Assembly: GCF_023913735.1 (NCBI RefSeq)
Contig: NZ_JAMXBH010000004.1
Coordinates: 175,240 to 239,239, forward strand
Source of the DNA: Pseudarthrobacter raffinosi
GTDB lineage: Bacteria > Actinomycetota > Actinomycetes > Actinomycetales > Micrococcaceae
Length of the DNA: 64,000 nt
Reading direction: 5' to 3'
Positions 58,200 through 64,000 of this stretch are shown in pieces. The notes under the pieces are model-generated. The model worked only from the letters and a program-made list of their open reading frames with translations, was not told the DNA's origin and did not search any database. The first letter of the stretch is position 1, and the number at the start of each line of letters is the position of its first letter. The translations under genes were made by a program, and so were the position numbers.

Positions 58200-58823
58200 A
58201 TGACTAGCACTGTCAAGGTTGACCTGCCTGCAGAGATCTTCGACGTTCAGACCAACGTGCCGCTGCTGCACCAGGTCGTCGTAGCCCAGCTCGCTGCTGC
58301 TCGCCAGGGTACCCACAAAACCAAGACCCGCGCCGAAGTTTCCGGTGCAGGTCGCAAGCCGTTCAAGCAGAAGGGCACCGGCCGCGCCCGTCAGGGTTCA
58401 ATCCGTGCTCCTCACATGACCGGTGGTGGCGTAGTCCACGGTCCCACACCGCGTGACTACAGCCAGCGCACCCCCAAGAAGATGATTGCTGCTGCACTGC
58501 GCGGCGCACTCTCTGACCGGGCACGCAACGGACGCATCCACGTTGTTGCCGAACTGGTGGAGGGCACCAAGCCGTCCGTCAAGAACGCACTGGCAACGCT
58601 GCGCGGAGTTTCCGAGCGCAAGAACCTGCTGGTTGTCATCGAGCGCGCCAACGATGTTGCAGCACTTTCCGTGCGCAACCTCGCCGGTGTTCACGTTCTG
58701 TACGCAGACCAGCTGAACACCTACGACGTACTCGTCTCTGACGACGTTGTCTTCACCAAGGCTGCCTACGAAGCATTCGTTGCTGACCGGGCAGTAGCAA
58801 AGAACGAGGAGGATGCCAAGTGA
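58200..58823 (+). CDS. rplD: 50S ribosomal protein L4
   Basis: 207 residues. [20 protein letters not shown] and [20 protein letters not shown] mark the extended loop lining the exit tunnel, and [20 protein letters not shown] is near the C-terminus. In some bacteria L4 represses its own operon via the leader; that role is possible here but not visible. GGGAG precedes the ATG. The stop overlaps the rplW GTG by 4 bp. Confidence 0.98.
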   Translation: MTSTVKVDLPAEIFDVQTNVPLLHQVVVAQLAAARQGTHKTKTRAEVSGAGRKPFKQKGTGRARQGSIRAPHMTGGGVVHGPTPRDYSQRTPKKMIAAALRGALSDRARNGRIHVVAELVEGTKPSVKNALATLRGVSERKNLLVVIERANDVAALSVRNLAGVHVLYADQLNTYDVLVSDDVVFTKAAYEAFVADRAVAKNEEDAK

Positions 58824-59125
58824 GTGCAGCCACCATCAAAGACCCGCGCGACGTCGTGCTTGCACCCGTCGTATCGGAAAAAAGCTACGGCCTGATCGAT
58901 GAGGGCAAGTACACCTTCCTGGTGGACCCCCGCTCGAACAAGACCGAGATCAAGCTGGCCGTGGAGAAGATTTTCTCCGTCAAGGTCGAATCGATCAACA
59001 CCATCAACCGTGCCGGTAAGCGCAAGCGCACCAAATTCGGATGGGGTACCCGCAAGAACACCAAGCGTGCAATTGTGAGCCTCAAAGAAGGCACCATCGA
59101 CATCTTCGGCGGTCCGCTCTCGTAG
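58820..59125 (+). CDS. rplW: 50S ribosomal protein L23
   Basis: 101 residues, GTG start overlapping the rplD stop (GTGA). [20 protein letters not shown] and [24 protein letters not shown] sequence identify L23, which lies at the tunnel exit and docks trigger factor and SRP. GAGGA upstream within rplD is the binding site. Confidence 0.97.
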   Translation: MSAATIKDPRDVVLAPVVSEKSYGLIDEGKYTFLVDPRSNKTEIKLAVEKIFSVKVESINTINRAGKRKRTKFGWGTRKNTKRAIVSLKEGTIDIFGGPLS

Positions 59126-59154
59126 CGGAGACCACTTTAACGAGGAAATAAATT

Positions 59155-59994
59155 ATGGGAATCCGTAAATACAAGCCGACTACCCCGGGCCGTCGTGGCT
59201 CGAGCGTAGCGGACTTCACCGAAATCACGCGGTCGACGCCGGAAAAGTCGTTGGTACGTCCGCTGCCCAAAAAGGGCGGCCGTAACAACTCCGGTAAGAT
59301 CACGACCCGTCACAAGGGTGGTGGCCACAAGCGCCAGTACCGTCTGATCGACTTCCGTCGCCACGACAAAGACGGCGTCAACGCCCGCGTTGCCGAAATC
59401 GAGTACGATCCGAACCGTACGGCTCGCATCGCCCTCCTGCACTACGTTGATGGCACCAAGCGTTACATCATCGCGCCGAACAAGCTCTCCCAGGGTGACG
59501 TCGTTGAGGCAGGTTCCGGTGCTGATATCAAGCCCGGTAACAACCTGCCGCTGCTCAACATCCCGGTTGGTACCGTAATCCACGCAGTTGAACTGCGTCC
59601 GGGTGGCGGCGCCAAGATGGGCCGCTCCGCCGGCGCATCGATCCAGCTTGTAGCAAAGGAAGGCCGCTTCGCCCAGCTGCGTCTGCCTTCCGGCGAAATC
59701 CGCAACGTTGACGTGCGCTGCCGCGCAACCGTCGGCGAGGTCGGCAACGCCGAGCAGTCGAACATCAACTGGGGTAAGGCCGGCCGCATGCGCTGGAAGG
59801 GCGTTCGCCCGACCGTCCGTGGTGTCGCGATGAACCCGGTTGACCACCCGCACGGTGGTGGCGAGGGTAAGACGTCCGGTGGACGTCACCCCGTCAACCC
59901 GAACGGTAAGCGGGAAGGCCGCACCCGGCGTCCCAACAAAGAGAGCGACAAGCTTATTGTTCGTCGCCGTCGTACTGGCAAGAACAAGCGATAG
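59155..59994 (+). CDS. rplB: 50S ribosomal protein L2
   Basis: 279 residues. [40 protein letters not shown] and the C-terminal [20 protein letters not shown], which holds the histidine needed for peptidyl-transferase activity. L2 joins the subunits and shapes the catalytic centre. GAGGA precedes the ATG. Confidence 0.98.
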   Translation: MGIRKYKPTTPGRRGSSVADFTEITRSTPEKSLVRPLPKKGGRNNSGKITTRHKGGGHKRQYRLIDFRRHDKDGVNARVAEIEYDPNRTARIALLHYVDGTKRYIIAPNKLSQGDVVEAGSGADIKPGNNLPLLNIPVGTVIHAVELRPGGGAKMGRSAGASIQLVAKEGRFAQLRLPSGEIRNVDVRCRATVGEVGNAEQSNINWGKAGRMRWKGVRPTVRGVAMNPVDHPHGGGEGKTSGGRHPVNPNGKREGRTRRPNKESDKLIVRRRRTGKNKR

Positions 59995-60006
59995 GAGCCT
60001 GGACAC

Positions 60007-60288
60007 ATGCCACGCAGCCTGAAAAAAGGTCCTTTCGTTGACCAGCACCTCTTTGTAAAGGTGGACAGGGAAAACGAAAAGGGCACCAAGAACGTCATCA
60101 AGACCTGGTCCCGCCGTTCGATGATCATCCCCAACATGCTTGGGCACACGATCGCCGTACACGACGGACGCAAGCACATTCCGGTGTTTGTCACTGAGTC
60201 GATGGTCGGGCACAAGCTCGGCGAATTCGCTCCCACGCGGACATTCCGCGGCCATGTCAAGGACGACCGTAAGGGCAAGCGCCGCTAG
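60007..60288 (+). CDS. rpsS: 30S ribosomal protein S19
   Basis: 93 residues: [40 protein letters not shown] and [15 protein letters not shown] are diagnostic. S19 lies in the 30S head and contacts S13 and the 50S bridge. It starts 12 bp after rplB, preceded by AGGAG. Confidence 0.98.
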   Translation: MPRSLKKGPFVDQHLFVKVDRENEKGTKNVIKTWSRRSMIIPNMLGHTIAVHDGRKHIPVFVTESMVGHKLGEFAPTRTFRGHVKDDRKGKRR

Positions 60289-60326
60289 GCGCCTGCACTT
60301 ACGTCAAAGACGAGAGAAGGAAAGCA

Positions 60327-60692
60327 ATGGAAGCCAAGGCAATTGCGCGTCACATCCGCGTAACGCCTATGAAGGCCCGGCGCGTCGTCAACCTTGTTCG
60401 TGGTAAGCAAGCGAATGAGGCTCTGGCAATTCTGAAGTTTGCCCCCCAGGCAGCTTCGGAGCCGGTATTCAAGGTAGTACAGTCGGCAATCGCAAACGCC
60501 CGGTCCCTCGCGGACCGCGACGGTGTTTCGTTTGACGAAAGCGACCTCATCATCAGCGAAATGTTCGTTGATGAAGGCCCGACCATGAAGCGGTTCCAGC
60601 CGCGTGCTCAGGGTCGTGCATTTCAGATCAAGAAGCGCACCAGCCACATCACTGTGGTAGTCGCTACACCTGAGAAAGAGGAGGCTCGCTAA
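60327..60692 (+). CDS. rplV: 50S ribosomal protein L22
   Basis: 121 residues: [40 protein letters not shown] and [20 protein letters not shown] (tunnel loop). L22 lines the exit tunnel and is a macrolide-contact protein; its loop looks normal. GAGAAGGAAAG precedes the ATG. The rpsC GTG follows directly after its stop. Confidence 0.98.
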   Translation: MEAKAIARHIRVTPMKARRVVNLVRGKQANEALAILKFAPQAASEPVFKVVQSAIANARSLADRDGVSFDESDLIISEMFVDEGPTMKRFQPRAQGRAFQIKKRTSHITVVVATPEKEEAR

Positions 60693-61535
60693 GTGGGACA
60701 GAAAGTTAACCCGCACGGGTTCCGACTCGGCATCACCACCGATCACGTATCGCACTGGTTCGCTGACAGCACCAAGCCCGGACAGCGGTACAAGGACTTC
60801 GTTCGCGAAGACATCCGTATCCGCCAGCTCATGTCAGTTGGCATGGAGCGCGCCGGTATCGCCAAGGTTGAGATCGAGCGCACCCGTGACCGTGTCCGCG
60901 TGGATATCCACACGGCACGTCCCGGCATCGTTATCGGCCGCCGCGGCGCTGAAGCAGACCGCATCCGCGGCGAGCTTGAGAAGCTGACGGGCAAGCAGGT
61001 CCAGCTGAACATCCTCGAGGTCAAGAACCCCGAGATGGAAGCACAGCTTGTTGCCCAGGGCGTTGCTGAGCAGCTGACTTCCCGCGTGGCTTTCCGCCGT
61101 GCGATGAAGAAGGCCATGCAGTCCGCTCAGCGTGCAGGTGCCAAGGGCATCCGTATCGCCTGCTCCGGTCGACTGGGTGGCGCGGAAATGTCCCGCTCGG
61201 AGTTCTACCGCGAAGGCCGTGTGCCCCTGCACACCCTCCGTGCGAACATCGACTACGGCTTCTACGAGGCCAAGACCACCTTCGGCCGCATCGGCGTGAA
61301 GGTCTGGATCTACAAGGGTGACGTCACCGCCAAGGAACTGGCTCAGCAGGCAGCTGCTGCTCCGTCCCGTGGCCGCGGTCCCAGCGACCGTCCGGGCCGC
61401 CCGGGTGGCGCCGGCGGCGCTGACCGTGGTGACCGCCGCCGTCGTACCGACCGTCCGGCAGCAGAGGCAGCTCCGGCTGCCGAGGCTCAGGCAGTTGAGG
61501 CTGCACCTGCTGCAGTAGAAGGAGGACAGGCTTAA
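60693..61535 (+). CDS. rpsC: 30S ribosomal protein S3
   Basis: 280 residues, GTG start. [20 protein letters not shown], the KH-domain [20 protein letters not shown], and [20 protein letters not shown] are standard S3. The last ~55 residues form an Arg/Gly/Pro-rich then Ala/Glu-rich tail, longer than in E. coli and common in Actinobacteria. S3 helps unwind mRNA at the entry site. rplP starts immediately after. Confidence 0.98.
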   Translation: MGQKVNPHGFRLGITTDHVSHWFADSTKPGQRYKDFVREDIRIRQLMSVGMERAGIAKVEIERTRDRVRVDIHTARPGIVIGRRGAEADRIRGELEKLTGKQVQLNILEVKNPEMEAQLVAQGVAEQLTSRVAFRRAMKKAMQSAQRAGAKGIRIACSGRLGGAEMSRSEFYREGRVPLHTLRANIDYGFYEAKTTFGRIGVKVWIYKGDVTAKELAQQAAAAPSRGRGPSDRPGRPGGAGGADRGDRRRRTDRPAAEAAPAAEAQAVEAAPAAVEGGQA

Positions 61536-61952
<417 letters not shown>

Positions 61953-61954
61953 AA

Positions 61955-62284
61955 ATGTCAGTAGGATCCAAGGAACTTGCATCCGCACAGCTGGACACGT
62001 TCGACAACGAGCGACTCGTTGAAGAACTCCGTAAGGCTAAGGAAGAGCTGTTCAACCTGCGTTTCCAGTCCGCCACCGGTCAGCTGGAGAACCACGGTCG
62101 TCTGCGCGCGGTAAAGAAGGACATCGCACGTATCTACACCGTTCTCCGTGAGCGCGAGCTGGGCATTCGTGCCGAGGTTGCCGCACCGGTTGTGGAAGCC
62201 AAGGAAGAGAAGAAGTCCAAAAAGGCTGCAACCAAGAAAGCCGAAACGGCTGAAATGGTTGAGGCCGAGGAGGATGCCAAGTGA
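61955..62284 (+). CDS. rpmC: 50S ribosomal protein L29
   Basis: 109 residues. The ~65-residue core ([40 protein letters not shown]) is followed by a Lys/Glu/Ala-rich tail of about 35 residues, an actinobacterial extension. L29 sits at the tunnel exit next to L23. The start ATG is 2 nt after rplP; the stop overlaps the rpsQ GTG. Confidence 0.96.
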   Translation: MSVGSKELASAQLDTFDNERLVEELRKAKEELFNLRFQSATGQLENHGRLRAVKKDIARIYTVLRERELGIRAEVAAPVVEAKEEKKSKKAATKKAETAEMVEAEEDAK

Positions 62285-62589
62285 GTGAAAAGGACGAGAA
62301 CGTGACGGAAACTGTTTCCGCAGCAGCTACGGCTGGCGAACGCGGTGACCGTAAGACGAAGCGTGGCTACGTAGTCTCGGACAAGATGGAAAAGACCATC
62401 GTTGTCCAGGTAGAAGACCGCGTAAAGCACGCTTTGTACGGCAAAGTCATCCGCCGCAACACGAAGATCAAGGCTCACGACGAAGAGAACAGCGCCGGCA
62501 TCGGCGACCTCGTTCTCCTCGCCGAGACCCGCCCGCTGTCCGCTACCAAGCGGTGGCGTCTGGTCGAGATCCTCGAAAAGGCCAAGTAA
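62281..62589 (+). CDS. rpsQ: 30S ribosomal protein S17
   Basis: 102 residues from a GTG overlapping the rpmC stop; GAGGAGG lies upstream. An N-terminal extension of ~20 residues precedes the core: [40 protein letters not shown] and [21 protein letters not shown]17 binds 16S rRNA early in assembly. The operon then ends at a strong terminator; the rplN-rplX-rplE genes that normally follow are not in the next 1.4 kb. Confidence 0.97.
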   Translation: MSEKDENVTETVSAAATAGERGDRKTKRGYVVSDKMEKTIVVQVEDRVKHALYGKVIRRNTKIKAHDEENSAGIGDLVLLAETRPLSATKRWRLVEILEKAK

Positions 62590-62619
62590 CACCCCGCAGC
62601 CTGCTTGCAGGTACTGCAC

Positions 62620-62657
62620 CGGAAACCCCCGTTCCCTTTTGGGAGCGGGGGTTTCCG
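62620..62657 (+). terminator. terminator of the S10 operon
   Basis: CGGAAACCCCCGTTCCC (62620-62636) pairs with GGGAGCGGGGGTTTCCG (62641-62657) around TTTT, with one G-T pair, 30 bp after the rpsQ stop. Confidence 0.92.
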
Positions 62658-63103
62658 TATTTGGCGGCGGTTGAGCTGGCTGGGTGTGCCACGCGGAGCA
62701 GGTTTTTGGGGACGGCCGACGGCGGGACGCCAGGTTTCCGGGGGAACGGCACCGCCGGCGGGCCGAAAGCGTGCCTTGCGTGACGCCGTCGTCCGCGTTT
62801 GCATCAGGACGCTCTCTCACTTAATGCGGGAAATCCCCGGACGCTCTCTCACTTTTCTTATGAAAGTGAGAGAGCGTCCGCCGAAAAGGCGCATTAAGCC
62901 TGTATGCCCCTTGCGGGGCGCCCGTTCCGGGCTGAAAATGTGCCTGTGGTCGCCTGTTGTCGACGCCGTAGTCACTATGGTTCTTTCAGTCCGTCATTAA
63001 GCCGGGCGCCGGGGATCACGCCGTGGGCCCTTCACTGTTTCCTTTTACCGAGAACGAGGACTAGATTCCGATTTTCCCGGTGATTGAATACTGGCTTCCA
63101 AGG
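62658..63103. other. 446-bp gap with repeat, no gene
   Basis: Apart from the palindromic repeat at 62807-62898 this stretch has no supported gene. An open frame across it runs through the terminator and the repeat and has no homology I recognise. Confidence 0.5.
62807..62898. repeat. multi-arm ACGCTCTCTCACTT repeat, copy 2
   Basis: GGACGCTCTCTCACTTAATG starts at 62807. A second forward copy, GGACGCTCTCTCACTTT (62839-62855), pairs with GAAAGTGAGAGAGCGTCC (62862-62879). CTTAATGCG (62820-62828) is matched by CGCATTAAG (62890-62898), so the outer parts also pair. The order forward copy, TTRATGCGG, spacer, forward copy, loop, inverse copy is the same as at 27462-27531. Confidence 0.85.
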
Positions 63104-63192
63104 GAGCCACCTGCCGTGCGCTTCAGAGCCACCTGCCCAGATCACGGATCGTGTCGTTCAGAGCCACGATTGGCGTGGTTGAGAGCCACCTG
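63104..63192. repeat. left-end repeats of an IS21-type element
   Basis: GAGCCACCTG occurs at 63104, 63126 and 63183, and GAGCCACGAT at 63161, with start-to-start spacings of 22, 35 and 22 bp. Multiple direct repeats near the ends that bind transposase are a known feature of IS21-family elements. An istA gene begins 51 bp after the last repeat. Confidence 0.65.
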
Positions 63193-63197
63193 AAAAG

Positions 63198-63234
63198 CTC
63201 CTCCCACCATGTGATGGCCACGTGGTGGGAGGAG
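63198..63234 (+). promoter_or_regulatory. hairpin hiding the istA ribosome binding site
   Basis: CTCCTCCCACCATGTG (63198-63213) pairs with CACGTGGTGGGAGGAG (63219-63234) around ATGGC: 16 bp with one G-T pair. The descending arm contains GGGAGGAG, the Shine-Dalgarno of the istA ATG at 63243. Any transcript entering from outside would carry the whole hairpin and be poorly translated. Confidence 0.7.
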
Positions 63235-63242
63235 TACCGGTA

Positions 63243-63944
63243 ATGGTACGGAAGATCAAGGCGAAACTTGTCTTGCAGTTACGAAATCAGGGTTTATCAG
63301 GCAGGTCGATCGCCTCGGCGCAGGGCATCGCGCGCAATAGCGTCCAGGCGGTGCTCGATGCAGCGGACCGGCTCGGCGTCGTCTGGGATGACGTCGCGGA
63401 GCTGTCGGAAGCCGAGGTGTATGCGGCCGTGTTCCCCGGCCGCGGCGTTCATGAGAGCGTCTTCGCGCAGCCGGACTGGCCCCGGGTTCACACTGAGTTG
63501 GCCCGGGTCGGGGTGACGTTGAAGCTGTTGCACCAGGAGTATGTCGACGCAGCGTCCATGGCGCAGGCAACGATGAGCTATGACCGGTTCTGCCGCCTCT
63601 ATGGCGAACACGCCGCCGTCTCGGGGGCGACGTCAAGGGTCGGGCACAAGGCCGGCCGCAGTATCGAGGTCGACTGGTCCGGACCCACGATGCAGCTGTT
63701 GGATCCGACGACGGGTGAGCTGTCGAGGGTGTATTTGTTCGTCGCGTGCCTGCCGTTCAGCCGGTATGCGTTCGTGGAAGCGAGCCTGGACATGAAGCAG
63801 GAGTCGTGGCTGCGCGCCCACACGGCGATGTTCGCGTTCTTCGGGGGCAGCGTCCCGCGCCTGGTGCCCGATTATGTTCCGCGGAACATAATCCGGGTTC
63901 TGTGCCCGGCTGGATTATGTGGCCCGAGCGGCCAAATTCGCTGA
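63243..63944 (+). pseudogene. istA: IS21-family transposase IstA, truncated
   Basis: The N-terminal ~209 codons match IstA: a helix-turn-helix (LVLQLRNQGLSGRSIASAQG, ARNSVQAVLDAADRL), TLKLLHQEYVDAA, and the start of the DDE domain AGRSIEVDWSGPTMQLLDPT with the first catalytic Asp, then LFVACLPFSRYAFVEASLDM. After FFGGSVPRLVPD at 63870 the sequence turns into a palindrome and unrelated DNA; the frame happens to stay open to 63944. The two other catalytic residues and the istB partner are missing from the window. Full IstA has about 400-520 residues. The ATG follows GGAGGAG by 8 nt. Confidence 0.8.
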
Positions 63945-64000
63945 TGTGGTGTCTTTTTCTCAGTTTGGATGGCCGTCCATGGCACATAACGGCGGGCGGG
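63871..64000. mobile_element. end of a second mobile element inserted in istA (partial)
   Basis: Exactly where IstA homology stops lies ATTATGTTCCG followed by its inverse CGGAACATAAT, a perfect 22-bp palindrome (63871-63892). Related half-sites follow: ATTATGTGGC (63914-63923) and GGCACATAAC (63981-63990, inverse direction). Such clusters of inverted half-sites fit ends recognised by tyrosine recombinases, for example the three-recombinase RIT type. No recombinase gene is inside the window, so this is inference. Confidence 0.45.

Noticed and set aside
62605..63000. 131-codon open frame after rpsQ
   Set aside because: It runs through the S10 terminator hairpin and the palindromic repeat; no homology and no ribosome binding site.

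Overview
The window is high-GC actinobacterial chromosome, most likely Arthrobacter or Pseudarthrobacter (Micrococcaceae). Four things support this. It carries mycothiol synthase (mshD) and the orphan nitrogen regulator GlnR. The gene order mshD/glnR/nitrobindin-like/ygfZ resembles mycobacteria. Many genes have leaderless starts, with a TANNNT box about 6 nt before ATG or GTG. The RNA polymerase, L10/L12 and str gene order is the actinobacterial one. The species call is inference from gene content; no search was run.

Layout. 0-4.3 kb: a cut-off DUF2797 gene, a small membrane protein, a MaoC dehydratase pair with an MFS transporter, and murB. 4.3-13.3 kb: a divergent leaderless pair, an AbiEi/DUF559-like gene running into asd, a thyA-folA operon, and ppk-mutT1. 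13.4-19.7 kb: mshD, a candidate structured small RNA, glnR, membrane proteins, a nitrobindin-like protein, a flavoprotein, ygfZ and an ankyrin protein. 19.7-27.6 kb: a decayed MFS gene, a GNAT protein, pfkA, a response-regulator remnant, and a PspC/LiaF-like envelope-stress locus with a divergent kinase/regulator pair. 27.6-50.8 kb: the information-processing core (aspartate-type aminotransferase, tRNA-Trp, secE, nusG, rplK, rplA, rplJ, rplL, rpoB, rpoC, rpsL, rpsG, fusA, tuf). It is interspersed with two tandem GNAT genes, a YbaK protein, a thiolase and a lipoprotein. 50.8-56.8 kb: a very large membrane protein gene broken by a frameshift and a stop codon, a 41-residue membrane peptide, and a GH1 beta-glucosidase. 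57.2-62.6 kb: the S10 operon rpsJ to rpsQ, ended by a strong terminator. 62.6-64 kb: repeats and an IS21-type transposase gene that appears to be interrupted by a second mobile element.

Systems. Transcription and translation genes dominate. Classic hairpin terminators follow rplA, rplL, rpoC, tuf and rpsQ, and an attenuator-like hairpin lies in the rplJ leader. Nucleotide and cell-wall precursor functions (thyA, folA, asd, murB) and mycothiol, polyphosphate and nitrogen control genes surround the core.

The least explained material is a set of long intergenic palindromes. Two copies of a multi-arm element built on ACGCTCTCTCACTT lie 35 kb apart. Two single-copy near-perfect 57-62 bp hairpins lie beside gene 3' ends. 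A GNRA-capped structured transcript with its own promoter and terminator lies between mshD and glnR. Finally, a 16-bp hairpin hides the ribosome binding site of the IS21 istA gene.
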